DNA of 64,000 nt from Marinoscillum sp964351625 (GCA_964351625.1 CAYGOV010000017.1:1-64000); one strand, 5' to 3'; numbered from the stretch's first letter, positions 16,538-25,885 are shown. Numbers and translations are program-made. The notes: generated by a model not told the origin, from the sequence alone.

Positions 16538-17812
16538 ATGGCGTACATTGAACCGGCTCCAATAAAGGATAAGAGTAATCCTTTTGAGTCAATGATGTCA
16601 AGATTTAATATCGCGGCTCAACACCTTGGTCTCGAAGATGAAGTTTACAACGTTTTAAAATCCCCATCTAAGCAAGTTATCGTCACTTTACCCGTCACAA
16701 TGGACAATGGTTCTATCCGGGTATTTGAAGGTTATCGAGTGATTCATTCGAACATTCTTGGCCCATCCAAAGGAGGCATCCGCTATGACATGGATGTACA
16801 TCTGGACGAAGTGAAAGCGCTGGCTGCTTGGATGACTTGGAAATGTGCCGTAGTGGATATCCCTTACGGTGGCGCCAAAGGTGGTGTCAAATGCAATCCA
16901 AGGGAAATGTCAGCTGGAGAGATCGAAAGATTGACCAGGGCCTATACGCAATCAATGTTGGAAATATTCGGCCCTGATCGTGATATCCCCGCACCAGACA
17001 TGGGAACAGGTCCTCGCGAAATGGCTTGGCTGATGGATCAATACTCTCGCTCACAAGGTATGACGGTAAACTCCGTAGTGACAGGTAAGCCATTAGTTTT
17101 GGGTGGTTCACTTGGAAGAACTGAGGCTACCGGCCGTGGTGTGATGATCTCCGCACTTGCAGCAATGGAGAAACTAAAAATCAATCCTTTCAGAGCTACT
17201 TGCGCTGTACAAGGCTTTGGGAACGTAGGTTCTTGGGCAGCGCTTTTACTTGCTGAAAGAGGTGTGACCGTAGTGAGTGTTTCCGATCTATCTGGAGCTT
17301 ATTACAATAAAGAAGGAATCAACATCAAAGAGTCGATCGATTACAGAAATGCTAATAATGGATCACTTGAAGGATTTACTGGAGCAGAAAAAATCGATCC
17401 AGCAGAATTATTACTTTTGGATGTAGATGTTCTTGTGCCTGCAGCCATAGAAGATGTAATCACGGAAGAGAATGCTTCTAAAATTAAAGCGAAACTAATA
17501 GTAGAAGGAGCCAATGGTCCTACCTCCGCTAAGGCTGACGCCATTTTGAATGAAAAAGGAATCATGGCTGTGCCAGACATCCTTGCCAACGCTGGTGGTG
17601 TAACTGTAAGTTATTTTGAGTGGGTACAAAACAGGCTAGGCTATAAGTGGACTGCTGAGCGTGTCAACAGAAGATCAGACCGTATCATGAAAACAGCTTT
17701 TGATAAGGTGTATGAAACAGCTCAGCAATATGATGTATCATTACGGATTGCCGCATATATTGTGGCTATAGATAAAGTAGCTAAGACCTATAAATTTAGA
17801 GGGGGTTTCTAA
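16538..17812 (+). CDS. gdhA: Glu/Leu/Phe/Val dehydrogenase (glutamate dehydrogenase)
   Basis: A 424-residue cytosolic enzyme that interconverts glutamate and 2-oxoglutarate plus ammonia. The catalytic domain has GGIRYDMDV and the lysine-containing PYGGAKGGVKCNP, then PAPDMGTGPREMAW. The Rossmann domain has AVQGFGNVGSWAA, and VEGANGP and NAGGVTVSYFEWVQN complete the family pattern. Length and motifs fit the hexameric NAD/NADP enzymes; a related amino-acid dehydrogenase cannot be fully excluded. The stop and the psd start share one base (TAATG), so the two are translationally coupled. Confidence 0.93.
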   Translation: MAYIEPAPIKDKSNPFESMMSRFNIAAQHLGLEDEVYNVLKSPSKQVIVTLPVTMDNGSIRVFEGYRVIHSNILGPSKGGIRYDMDVHLDEVKALAAWMTWKCAVVDIPYGGAKGGVKCNPREMSAGEIERLTRAYTQSMLEIFGPDRDIPAPDMGTGPREMAWLMDQYSRSQGMTVNSVVTGKPLVLGGSLGRTEATGRGVMISALAAMEKLKINPFRATCAVQGFGNVGSWAALLLAERGVTVVSVSDLSGAYYNKEGINIKESIDYRNANNGSLEGFTGAEKIDPAELLLLDVDVLVPAAIEDVITEENASKIKAKLIVEGANGPTSAKADAILNEKGIMAVPDILANAGGVTVSYFEWVQNRLGYKWTAERVNRRSDRIMKTAFDKVYETAQQYDVSLRIAAYIVAIDKVAKTYKFRGGF

Positions 17813-18468
17813 TGAATATACACAAAGAAGGAATCAAGATCATACCTATTGCAGCCCTCATACTCGGGCTGCTCTATGCTCTTTTGTTTTGGCTTTTGCC
17901 ATTTCTAATAATCCAAGCTATACTTGGCGCAGCTGCGTTTGTCATGCTGGTATTGATTATCAGATTCTTTCGGGATCCAGAGTTTCCTATTGAAAAAAAC
18001 GCCAACCAAATCATAGCTCCTGCTGATGGTAAAGTGGTAGTGATAGAGGAAACCATGGAGGATGAATATTTAAAGGAAAAAAGGATTCAAGTTTCTATTT
18101 TCATGTCACCACTCAACGTGCACGTGACACGCAATCCGATAGAAGGCATTGTATCTTATTTCAAATATCATCCCGGTAAATTTTTAGTTGCTTGGCATCC
18201 GAAATCTAGCACGGAAAACGAAAGAACATCAATCGGCCTAAAGCTGCCTACGGGAGTAGAAATACTAATACGACAAGTAGCTGGAGCTGTGGCACGCAGA
18301 ATTTGCTTCTATGCAAAAAAAGGTGACTTTGCAGAGCAAGGTCAGAAATTTGGATTCATCCGCTTCGGTAGTCGTATTGATCTTTACCTTCCACTTGATG
18401 CTAAAATAAAAGTAAAAATTGGGGATATTTCCTATGGCGGAAAAACAGTGATTGCTGAGTTGAAATAA
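17812..18468 (+). CDS. psd: Phosphatidylserine decarboxylase, short (archaeal-type) proenzyme
   Basis: This enzyme makes phosphatidylethanolamine from phosphatidylserine. The 218-residue protein starts with two hydrophobic helices (residues 10-52), followed by the PS_Dcarbxylase domain with APADGKVVVIEE, FMSPLNVHVTRNP and, near the C-terminus, RFGSRIDLYLP. In the short-form enzymes the proenzyme cleaves itself at a Gly-Ser in this last motif to form the pyruvoyl group. It overlaps gdhA by one base and is followed by a strong terminator. It pairs functionally with cdsA upstream. Confidence 0.93.
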   Translation: MNIHKEGIKIIPIAALILGLLYALLFWLLPFLIIQAILGAAAFVMLVLIIRFFRDPEFPIEKNANQIIAPADGKVVVIEETMEDEYLKEKRIQVSIFMSPLNVHVTRNPIEGIVSYFKYHPGKFLVAWHPKSSTENERTSIGLKLPTGVEILIRQVAGAVARRICFYAKKGDFAEQGQKFGFIRFGSRIDLYLPLDAKIKVKIGDISYGGKTVIAELK

Positions 18469-18491
18469 TCATTAATCCATAAGAATTTTTT

Positions 18492-18532
18492 AAAGGCGGT
18501 CTCAAAAGCTAAAGCAATGAGGCCGCCTTTTT
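18492..18532 (+). terminator. Rho-independent terminator after psd
   Basis: A 12-bp stem with one G-T pair (18492-18503 with 18519-18530) encloses a 15-nt loop and runs into a T tract ending at 18532. It lies 24 bp past the psd stop. Confidence 0.92.
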
Positions 18533-18570
18533 ATTGCCTTGACTTAAATTGATCTAAAATTCATTAATTG

Positions 18571-19062
18571 ATGTCTACTACTAACTACGCAGGATTTTGG
18601 CTTAGGCTTGCAGCATATATCCTAGATTATTTTATTATTCAGATTCTTCAATCAATCGTCATATTACCTCTATTGACACTTATGGGTTTTGATTTGCTCA
18701 AAAACTCAGAAGAAATAGATCTAGAGTGGTTGTCACAAGCTGAGCCTGCCGTAGCCCTCAATGTAATGATCAACAATATAGGTGAATTGATGATATTGGG
18801 CTTGGTGATAACACTCCTTTACTACGCATTCATGGAGTCCAGTAAGTACAAAGCTACTATTGGCAAAATGGTCCTAAGACTTGAAGTCACCGACTTGAAT
18901 GGCATTCCGCTAAATCTTGGATTGGCCTTGATAAGAAATTTTTCGAAGCTCTTTTCTACACTATTCTTTCTAATAGGCTACTTGCTAATTGGACTAACGC
19001 CAAAAAAGCAAGGCTTGCATGATATGATGGCCAACACCTTGGTGTTGAGGAAGGAAGATTAG
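18571..19062 (+). CDS. RDD family membrane protein
   Basis: A 163-residue protein with the RDD signature: AGFWLRLAAYILDYFII at the start (Arg and the two Asp-type positions around helix 1), helices near residues 15-40, 75-95 and 125-145, and KATIGKMVLRLEV between them. RDD proteins are inner-membrane proteins of largely unknown role; some act as Na+/H+ antiporters. I use the ATG at 18571, which directly follows an in-frame TTG. It overlaps the convergent msrC by 4 bp. Confidence 0.87.
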   Translation: MSTTNYAGFWLRLAAYILDYFIIQILQSIVILPLLTLMGFDLLKNSEEIDLEWLSQAEPAVALNVMINNIGELMILGLVITLLYYAFMESSKYKATIGKMVLRLEVTDLNGIPLNLGLALIRNFSKLFSTLFFLIGYLLIGLTPKKQGLHDMMANTLVLRKED

Positions 19063-19532
19063 AAAAGATCTAAAACTTTTTCTAAATATTCTTGATCTAC
19101 TGCATCGAAGGTGTCCAAGGCACTACTGTCAATATCAAGCACCGCAATCAATTCTCCGTTAGCTGATCGAACTGGCAATACTATTTCTGACCTTGAATCA
19201 GAACTGCAAGCAATATGCCCCGGGAAAGCATCCACGTCAGGCACGATGATGGTCTTTCCTTGCTCGAATACGGCACCACAAACACCTTTACCTTTTTTGA
19301 TACGCGTGCAGGCTATAGGCCCTTGAAATGGCCCCAATACCAACTCATCACCTTCCACCAGATAAAAGCCTATCCACAAATGACCAAAAGCAGCCTTTAG
19401 GGCAGCAGAAATATTGGCGAGATTGGCGATAAGATTGAGCTCACCTGAAATCAATCCTTTGATTTGAGGAATCAGCGATTCATATTGTTGTCGCTTGTCT
19501 GTGGTTGATAGTATGAATAGCTCCTCTGCCAT
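19059..19532 (-). CDS. msrC: GAF-domain free methionine-(R)-sulfoxide reductase
   Basis: A 157-residue single GAF domain protein. It carries the cysteines expected of fRMsr: one in IACTRI, one in KGVCG and one in HIACSSDSRSEIVLPV. The WIGFYLVEGDELVLGPFQG segment is typical. These enzymes reduce free methionine-(R)-sulfoxide using thioredoxin, protecting against oxidative damage. It is cytosolic. It lies 2 bp downstream of ribD on the same strand, so the two form an operon. Confidence 0.92.
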   Translation of the reverse strand: MAEELFILSTTDKRQQYESLIPQIKGLISGELNLIANLANISAALKAAFGHLWIGFYLVEGDELVLGPFQGPIACTRIKKGKGVCGAVFEQGKTIIVPDVDAFPGHIACSSDSRSEIVLPVRSANGELIAVLDIDSSALDTFDAVDQEYLEKVLDLF

Positions 19533-19534
19533 GA

Positions 19535-20554
19535 TTAATTGTTTAAATAGGTTTCTAATAAGTCTCCATTTACGATCTCTGAGTGCACAAGTTGCCCCGC
19601 TATTTTAGGGGCTTGGATTCCAGAGTCAAATGTAACGGGCGCGGTGAATTTTCGGGCTTCATCCCATAAGCCCGCATCAATGAATGAACGAAGCACTTGA
19701 GCTCCACCCTCTATGATGATCGACTGAATACCTTTTTCGTAAAGAGCAGACAATATCGTCAATGGTGTGATTTCAGAGAGCCTAATAAATTCCAGGATGT
19801 CCTTTGATTTTTTTTCCACGGAAGTGAAGCATATCGTCGAAACTTCCTCGTCAAAAAGATGCAAGTTACCATCCAATTTCCCTTCGCGATCTATGACTAC
19901 TCTCACAGGATTTTTACCCTCCCAGTCCCTCACCGTAAGTGTCGGATTGTCATATTGAGCAGTCTTTGCACCTACTAAGATAGCTGCCTCCTCAGACCGC
20001 CATTTGTGTACCAACTGCCGTGATCGGTTATTACTGATCCACTTGCTGTCAAAATTTTCCCGAGCTACAAATCCGTCCTGAGTCTGAGCCCATTTCAAAA
20101 TAACATAAGGTCTTTTCTTTCCATGAAAAGTGAAAAATCGTTTATTCAGCTTGCTCCCCTCCTCCGACAATAAATTTTCTAGAACTTCTATTCCCGCATT
20201 TCTAAGTTTGGCAATTCCTCTGCCCGAAACTTCTGGAAACGGGTCTTGATTGCAAATGATCACTCTTTTCACCTTCTTTTCTATAAGCAAATCAGCACAA
20301 GGTGGTGTTTTACCAAAATGCGAACAAGGCTCCAAAGTGACATAAATATCGCTTTGTGTCAAAAGCTGCTTTTCCACTACTGTGTTTATTGCATTCACTT
20401 CCGCATGCGGTCCACCATTAGTGTGATGATAGCCTTCCCCGATGATCTTGCCTTCATGCACTATTACACAACCCACCATAGGGTTTGGTGCTACGCTTCC
20501 TTGGCCTTTTTTGGCAAGCTCAAGGGCACGATGCATGAAACGCTCTTCGATCAT
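19535..20554 (-). CDS. ribD: Bifunctional diaminohydroxyphosphoribosylaminopyrimidine deaminase / 5-amino-6-(5-phosphoribosylamino)uracil reductase
   Basis: This enzyme performs two steps of riboflavin synthesis. The deaminase half has the zinc site HAEVNA, then EPCSHFGKTPPC. The reductase half has LKWAQTQDGFVA and IEGGAQVLRSFIDAGLWDE. The frame is open nine codons upstream, but that start would overlap the divergent prmC; the ATG at 20554 (MIEERFMHRALELA) fits the family and gives 339 residues. No FMN riboswitch is visible in the short upstream gap. It is co-directional with msrC. Confidence 0.96.
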   Translation of the reverse strand: MIEERFMHRALELAKKGQGSVAPNPMVGCVIVHEGKIIGEGYHHTNGGPHAEVNAINTVVEKQLLTQSDIYVTLEPCSHFGKTPPCADLLIEKKVKRVIICNQDPFPEVSGRGIAKLRNAGIEVLENLLSEEGSKLNKRFFTFHGKKRPYVILKWAQTQDGFVARENFDSKWISNNRSRQLVHKWRSEEAAILVGAKTAQYDNPTLTVRDWEGKNPVRVVIDREGKLDGNLHLFDEEVSTICFTSVEKKSKDILEFIRLSEITPLTILSALYEKGIQSIIIEGGAQVLRSFIDAGLWDEARKFTAPVTFDSGIQAPKIAGQLVHSEIVNGDLLETYLNN

Positions 20555-20572
20555 ATTTGGTAACTTCGATTT

Positions 20573-21430
20573 GTGGATCAAAAATTAAGCGCAATTTATA
20601 AAGAAACCTTTGGGGCGCTAAGCACTATTTATAAATTGGATGAGTCGGCGGCTCTTGCCAATCGTTTTTTTGAAGATGCATTAGATATATCCAAAATTCA
20701 GCGGCTCACCTCCTCAGATATTGAACTGACTGAAAGCCAAATCGAAAAGTATAAAGCACTCTTTCCAAGATTGCTAAATGGTGAACCAATCCAGCATATT
20801 CTGGGATTTGCATTTTTCTTTGGGAATAAATTTCGGGTGACGCCTGATACGTTGGTTCCACGCCAAGAAACAGAAGAGCTCGTAGAATTAATTGCAAGAA
20901 ACTACACTCAAAGTAGCGAACTCACTATTCTCGACATTGGCACGGGGACTGGCTGTATCGCTATCAGTTTGGCACTAGAGCTCAAGAAGGCAATAGTTGT
21001 CGGTTGGGATATAAGTCCTGCAGCAGTTGAACTTGCAAAGCTGAATGCTGAAAACCTTCATGCCCATGCGAAATTTGAGGTTCATGATGTTTTATCAGAA
21101 GCACCAGCAGAGTCTTTTGATATCATCGTAAGCAATCCCCCCTATATCCCAAATAGAGAGCGAGCCCAAATGGAAAAAAATGTGTTGGATTTCGACCCTA
21201 GTCTTGCATTATTCGTCCCGGATGAGAATCCCTTGATTTTCTATGAAAGAATCGCCTCAATTGCCTCATCAAAACTGAATGACTCAGGAAGTCTCTATTT
21301 TGAGATTCACGAGGATTTTGGACAAGAAGTCTGTGAAATGCTAAGAGCTAAAAAATACACTCAAGTTAGTTTGTATCAAGATCTGAACGGAAAAGACAGA
21401 ATGGTATCGGCTACCAAGCCTCCTCAATAA
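20573..21430 (+). CDS. prmC: Peptide chain release factor N5-glutamine methyltransferase
   Basis: PrmC methylates the GGQ glutamine of release factors RF1/RF2 with S-adenosylmethionine. The 285-residue protein has an N-terminal helical substrate domain, then the methyltransferase domain with LDIGTGTGCIAISLA (SAM site) and the N-P-P-Y catalytic motif in VSNPPYIPN. VTPDTLVPRQETEELVE is also typical. Translation starts at a GTG, 18 bp from the divergent ribD start. The 3' end overlaps the convergent TPK-like gene by 20 bp. Confidence 0.95.
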   Translation: MDQKLSAIYKETFGALSTIYKLDESAALANRFFEDALDISKIQRLTSSDIELTESQIEKYKALFPRLLNGEPIQHILGFAFFFGNKFRVTPDTLVPRQETEELVELIARNYTQSSELTILDIGTGTGCIAISLALELKKAIVVGWDISPAAVELAKLNAENLHAHAKFEVHDVLSEAPAESFDIIVSNPPYIPNRERAQMEKNVLDFDPSLALFVPDENPLIFYERIASIASSKLNDSGSLYFEIHEDFGQEVCEMLRAKKYTQVSLYQDLNGKDRMVSATKPPQ

Positions 21431-22040
21431 TAAATGGAATACGGTCACTCTGGATAATTAATTCTCCATCTATGGTCTTGCGAAATTGCTGGTGATGATC
21501 CGAAGTGTTAATCATTTCGATTCCTACGCCTGAAAGCTTCCAATTCGTGATTTCAGATATTGACCTTACCTCAAAAGTCGTCCCTTTTGGCACCCATTTA
21601 CTGAACTCTGTTTGATTAAAAACTATCGCCCTAGTCTTCTCTGTAAGTATGGTGAATTCTATAAATTCCAACCACTTCTCAAGGCGCAATACTACCTCGG
21701 GCAGTGATGCTTGACTCGACAGAATATTTACACTTTTGTGATCATTTTTTTGAAGCAAGGTCAGCCCATCATCTAAAAAATCCGCCTCAGCTAATGCAAT
21801 GATCTTCACTGGTTGTTGCTCTCTGAGCACACTCCACCATGCTTCATAATTAGCACTATTTATCAATGCCACATCCACTTTGTGACCCTTAGAAAGGTAT
21901 AAATTCAAAGCTTGCTCACAACAAACAACAGTTGGAGACCATTCTAACAGTGAATGCAGTACTTCAGTTGGGATTGCTTCCAAGTCACAAATAAGAAGTG
22001 CTGGCTCTTGTTCATCACGAACTATGTGGTGAGAAGACAT
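21411..22040 (-). CDS. Thiamine pyrophosphokinase-like protein
   Basis: A 209-residue cytosolic protein that begins MSSHHIVRDEQEPALLI, which I associate with the Bacteroidota thiamine pyrophosphokinase-type proteins (thiamine + ATP to thiamine diphosphate). The N-terminal half is alpha/beta. The C-terminal half is beta-rich (IEFTILTEKTRAIVF, KGTTFEVRSISEITNWKLSG), as in the TPK substrate domain. The usual Asp-rich nucleotide motifs of canonical TPK are weak here; DVALINSANYE occupies the position of the D-x-x-x-G-D loop, so it may be a divergent or inactive member. Closeness to the TPP-riboswitch TonB receptor supports a thiamine role. Confidence 0.62.
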   Translation of the reverse strand: MSSHHIVRDEQEPALLICDLEAIPTEVLHSLLEWSPTVVCCEQALNLYLSKGHKVDVALINSANYEAWWSVLREQQPVKIIALAEADFLDDGLTLLQKNDHKSVNILSSQASLPEVVLRLEKWLEFIEFTILTEKTRAIVFNQTEFSKWVPKGTTFEVRSISEITNWKLSGVGIEMINTSDHHQQFRKTIDGELIIQSDRIPFIIEEAW

Positions 22041-22111
22041 TGTTTTTCAGCGTTTTGGAATTAAATTCAAAGTAATTAAATCAATTTATAGCCTGAAATA
22101 GTTAGTGATTT

Positions 22112-22681
22112 ATGAAATCATGCACATTAATAATTTTAGCCACTTTACTCTTCGGCTGCATCGCTGAGAGAGAATTTGTACTTGAGTCAGATTATAGTTA
22201 CCGGGGTAAGTTTAAAAAATACAATTCCTTCGACTTTTTGAATTTGGGAGACACGGTGAATTACAATGGTCTCAGTGATGGAATGATCAAACATGAAATA
22301 GAGAGAAGGCTTGTATCTCAAGGATATAAACGGTCCGAAAAACCTTCACTGTATATCGCTTATAAAGTCTTCGATGCTTCATTGTCTATGAGAGGTTATG
22401 ACCAAATGGAACTTGAAAGTTGGGATCAACAGTATGGAGATTATTCAGAAAATGAAGATGTTTGGAAAAATAACGAAGCAGCCAATTACGTAGGTAAAAA
22501 TTACCAAATGGAAAAGGGCACATTGCTGATAGACTTCATTGACAGCAAAACGAACGGAGTAATTTGGCAAGGTTACGTAAGTGGCCTGTTCAATGAACAG
22601 GTGCACTTTAGTAAAGATGTTCGTTACTCCGTCCGTAGTATTCTCAATCAATATCGAATACTAGCTGCAAATTATAAATAA
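22112..22681 (+). CDS. DUF4136-type lipoprotein
   Basis: A 189-residue envelope lipoprotein. The N-terminus is a lipoprotein signal with lipobox L-F-G-C (Cys 15 or so). The mature part has the DUF4136 pattern: DYSYRGKFKKYNSFDF near the start, IKHEIERRLVSQGYK, SLYIAYKVF, and the ending GTLLIDFIDSKTNGVIWQGYVSG. The family is of unknown function in the outer or inner membrane. It is convergent with the TonB receptor (8-bp gap) and divergent from the TPK-like gene. Confidence 0.82.
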   Translation: MKSCTLIILATLLFGCIAEREFVLESDYSYRGKFKKYNSFDFLNLGDTVNYNGLSDGMIKHEIERRLVSQGYKRSEKPSLYIAYKVFDASLSMRGYDQMELESWDQQYGDYSENEDVWKNNEAANYVGKNYQMEKGTLLIDFIDSKTNGVIWQGYVSGLFNEQVHFSKDVRYSVRSILNQYRILAANYK

Positions 22682-22689
22682 CCTACTGA

Positions 22690-25140
22690 CTAAAATTTTA
22701 AGCCGAGCGAAAGCATGAAGTTTCTACCAGCTTGTGGATAGTAATAATTTTCTCTGACCACATAGTCACCACCAGAATACCCGAAAGTGTAGCCATTGGA
22801 TGAGTACAGTTGATTAAACAGATTGTTTACCATAAGAGATAACCTGAGCTCTTTGAACATATCATTCGATATGATAAAATCAGCCTTTAGATCATTGAAA
22901 AAATAAGCATCTATTTTTCGATTATCAATGGATGTATTGTCCAAGAATTGCTCACCTACATACTTTCCGTAAAGGGTAAAATACAAAATATCAAGAGGGG
23001 AAAAAGTCAGCTGTCCACCTGCTATTACCTCTGGAGAAAATGAAATGTTAGTGTCCTTATAAGGCGTCTCAACTATATTGTACTCATCAAATGCAGGACC
23101 ATAATCGTATAGTGTTTCCGTATAGCTAGCTATTTTGTTTCTACTCAAAGTCAAATTACCACCCAAGGAAAGTTGGTCACTTAAAGTATATGCGCCTACT
23201 AACTCAATACCTGTTCTGTAACTATCAGGCACATTTACACGAATGGAAGAGCCTACATCGTTCACGGCCCCTGTCAGTACCAATTGGTTCTGATAATTCA
23301 TGAGATAATAGTTGGCATGAAACATATAATTCGCCGCATTCTTTCTGAAGCCAATTTCGAGATTGTGAAGTGTTTCATGAAATGGCGTTTTGCCGACCTC
23401 TGCATCTATGAAATCCCCTCTTACTGGTTCTCGATTGCCTACTGCGAATGAAACGTAGATATTTTCATATTTACTGAATGCATAGGTAGCCCCCACTTTT
23501 GGGTTGAAAAAAGTAAAATTCGAGGCTACGTCAATGTCTCGTTGATCATTATCCACTCCTCTTGCACGATAGTCTATCGTACGAATCTGCGCGTCACCAA
23601 ATACAGATAACTTTTGTGACAATTGATACTGCGTTTTCAAGAAAATGTTAAAATCTGTTTTCAACCCATTGTTGTCATAATATCGGTCTCTAATACTGCC
23701 ATTGGAAGCAAACTGAGACCAGATTATTTCACCAAAGTGATCGCCATCATATCTATTCCACCCTCCACCGAGCGTTCCTTTTAGCTTACCGGTTTCATAG
23801 TTTGCTGAGAAAGTGAAGCCATAAAAATGGTTGTCCAACCATCTACGTCTGATTAGATCTGTTGAGGTAATTGTGTCTTCGCCAATTACAACATCATTTA
23901 GATTGTAATCTTCAAGATCATCTTGTTCACGAAATTGCTCATAATAGCCTCTTCCGTAGGTATAATGACCAGATGCTGCTAATTGCAATCCTTCAAACAC
24001 CTCATGGCTAACATGAAGCTGGTAGTGATCCTGCTGATAATTGTCTACTTCATTGTCGTACAGATAGTAATTGAAGGTCCTCCCAGAGCTTAACAAATTA
24101 GCAGTTTGCTCTTCGGAGTAGCCATTATTGGCTATGACTTCATTCATGCCATCCGCGTCATTTTCTAATCGAGACTGGGGTGTGCCCCACCAAGATTGAT
24201 AGGTGACTTCCTTGCCTCCAAAAGTTAATGCTTTGATCACCGTTTTCTTTCCATAATATCCACCTGATAAGAAATATGACTTCAAGTCGGAACTAGCACG
24301 ATCTATAAATCCATCAGAAGCAATATTTGATAACCTACCTTGAAAGGCAAAACGATCGTTGATCAAACCTGAATTGATCTCCACAGTATGTTTTCTGGTG
24401 TTGAATGAACCAAAGCTGTTATTCACTTCGGCATAGGGTTCTATGCTTGGCATGTCTGTCTGCATGTTCATAGAAGCGCCAAATGCCGCAGTGCCATTTG
24501 TTGAGGTTCCTACACCGCGCTGAATCTGGATATTATCAACTGAAGAAGCGAAATCCGGCATGTTGACCCAAAACACCCCATGTGACTCTGAATCATTGAT
24601 TGGAACACCATTTACCGTCACATTGATACGAGTTGGGTCACTTCCTCTAATTCTAACTCCTGTATAGCCAATCCCATTACCCGCATCAGAGGTTACCACC
24701 ATAGAAGGTGTGTATTGAAGCATGAAGGGAATGTCCTGGCCATTGTTCCTCTCGGCAATCTCTTTGCTGTCAATAGATGTGAAAGTGGTAGGAGACTCCT
24801 CTGAAGCTCTCGTGGCATAGACAAAGACCGCATCGCCTTGCAAGACACTTTCCTTAAGCTCCAGATTCCAAACGTGATTGTCAATAATGGAAATGGATTT
24901 CTCCAGTGTCTCAAATCCAACATAAGACACTTTGAGTAAATAGTCGCCTGCTGGAATTGATTGAATTTTGTACCTTCCGTCAATATCAGATATTGAATTG
25001 TGCTTTGTGGATTTTAATTGAATGGTGGCTCCAGGAAGTGGGTCACCCTTTTGACTGACGATTTGACCTTCCAATACAAATTGTGATGTGGCTGGTAATA
25101 GCAGTGCCAGCCAAAGCATCGAAACGATTACGAATTTCAT
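22690..25140 (-). CDS. TonB-dependent outer-membrane receptor, predicted thiamine uptake (OMR)
   Basis: An 816-residue outer-membrane transporter. A signal peptide (about residues 1-19) is followed by a carboxypeptidase-regulatory-like domain (about 20-105, with GDPLPGATIQLKSTKH and SYVGFETLEKSI). A plug follows (about 115-225, GYTGVRIRGSDPTRINVTVNGVPINDSESHGVFW), then a 22-strand barrel ending in aromatic F-M-L-S-L-G-L-K-F. The upstream leader contains a TPP riboswitch, so the natural reading is uptake of thiamine or a precursor, as known for OMthi receptors of Bacteroides. It would be repressed when TPP is abundant. TonB/ExbBD are not in the window. Confidence 0.92.
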   Translation of the reverse strand: MKFVIVSMLWLALLLPATSQFVLEGQIVSQKGDPLPGATIQLKSTKHNSISDIDGRYKIQSIPAGDYLLKVSYVGFETLEKSISIIDNHVWNLELKESVLQGDAVFVYATRASEESPTTFTSIDSKEIAERNNGQDIPFMLQYTPSMVVTSDAGNGIGYTGVRIRGSDPTRINVTVNGVPINDSESHGVFWVNMPDFASSVDNIQIQRGVGTSTNGTAAFGASMNMQTDMPSIEPYAEVNNSFGSFNTRKHTVEINSGLINDRFAFQGRLSNIASDGFIDRASSDLKSYFLSGGYYGKKTVIKALTFGGKEVTYQSWWGTPQSRLENDADGMNEVIANNGYSEEQTANLLSSGRTFNYYLYDNEVDNYQQDHYQLHVSHEVFEGLQLAASGHYTYGRGYYEQFREQDDLEDYNLNDVVIGEDTITSTDLIRRRWLDNHFYGFTFSANYETGKLKGTLGGGWNRYDGDHFGEIIWSQFASNGSIRDRYYDNNGLKTDFNIFLKTQYQLSQKLSVFGDAQIRTIDYRARGVDNDQRDIDVASNFTFFNPKVGATYAFSKYENIYVSFAVGNREPVRGDFIDAEVGKTPFHETLHNLEIGFRKNAANYMFHANYYLMNYQNQLVLTGAVNDVGSSIRVNVPDSYRTGIELVGAYTLSDQLSLGGNLTLSRNKIASYTETLYDYGPAFDEYNIVETPYKDTNISFSPEVIAGGQLTFSPLDILYFTLYGKYVGEQFLDNTSIDNRKIDAYFFNDLKADFIISNDMFKELRLSLMVNNLFNQLYSSNGYTFGYSGGDYVVRENYYYPQAGRNFMLSLGLKF

Positions 25141-25202
25141 TTTTGTTTGAATAAATAAATTAAACCATACGGAAAGTGGGGACTCCCCAACTGGTTTTTA
25201 TC

Positions 25203-25310
25203 ATACTCCCTACGCCAGCATTACCTGGATCAGGTTCTTGGGTATGATCTCAGCCCGATAGACTTTGTTTTTGCTGCGTCCAGCTCCAACAGAGTTTGTA
25301 AGGCACCCCT
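25203..25310 (-). promoter_or_regulatory. TPP (THI-box) riboswitch controlling the TonB receptor
   Basis: Read on the minus strand, the leader has the conserved order of a thiamine-pyrophosphate riboswitch. GGGGTGCC (25302-25309) comes first, then GCTGAGATCATACCC, then ACCTGATCCAGGTAATGCTGGCGTAGGGA. These cover the P1, P2/P3 (CUGAGA) and P4/P5 (ACCUGAUC, GCGUAGGGA) elements. The variable P3 arm lies between. It ends 62 bp before the receptor ATG. A short G4/C4 hairpin at about 25178-25189 lies between aptamer and gene and may be part of the expression platform. Confidence 0.94.
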
Positions 25311-25334
25311 TTAATGTTGCAATGATACTAAATT

Positions 25335-25853
25335 CTAATCTTTGAAAAATTCTCTGAGCAATTTTTGAGCACACGCAATGCGCAAATCTTCTATCCCAGA
25401 TACAATTCCATAAGGTAATTGATGCTCTTTTAGATAGTTCTCATAAATTTCAAAAAAATGCTTCCTATGTTTTGGATGCTCACGCTGCGGATCTGGTCGC
25501 CAAATCAAATCAATATTGGCAAGCAGATAAAAATCATACTTACGACTGGCCAGTTCTTGTTCTATCCAAGGATCAGTAGCGCCATACTTGTGATCGCTCC
25601 AAATCTTCATCACGATCATGTTGGTATCACAAAAAAGATATTCCTCCGCCTGGTCAGCCTTATCATCTTCCCAGATCATTTGGCCCTGAGCTATCTGAAG
25701 CAGATCTTCCTGCTCATATGGCCTGCCAAGCCTGTCCAAATAAAACCTTGCAAATTCTGGAACCCATTCCGTTTCATAAATCCTAGCTAGATGCTGACAG
25801 ATTTCACTTTTCCCTGTAGACTCAGGACCTATTACAGCTATTCTTTTGATCAT
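25335..25853 (-). CDS. NadR-like P-loop kinase (AAA_28 family)
   Basis: A 172-residue ATP-binding protein with Walker A GPESTGKSE (residues 8-16), then WVPEFARFYLD, YLFCDTNMIV (Walker B-like) and LLANIDLIWRPDPQREHP. The pattern matches the ribosylnicotinamide kinase domain of NadR and related AAA_28 proteins. In NadR this domain phosphorylates nicotinamide riboside brought in by PnuC. Here it sits next to a TPP riboswitch and a PnuC/PnuT-type carrier. It could therefore phosphorylate a thiamine precursor or nicotinamide riboside; the sequence alone does not decide. Its stop lies just before the riboswitch, so it is not itself under riboswitch control. Confidence 0.82.
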   Translation of the reverse strand: MIKRIAVIGPESTGKSEICQHLARIYETEWVPEFARFYLDRLGRPYEQEDLLQIAQGQMIWEDDKADQAEEYLFCDTNMIVMKIWSDHKYGATDPWIEQELASRKYDFYLLANIDLIWRPDPQREHPKHRKHFFEIYENYLKEHQLPYGIVSGIEDLRIACAQKLLREFFKD

Positions 25854-25885
25854 AAAGCAGTGAAATTATTATCTTTAAATCCATA

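Noticed and set aside
20555..20572. FMN riboswitch upstream of ribD
   Set aside because: The gap to the divergent prmC is only 18 bp and no RFN-element sequences are visible.
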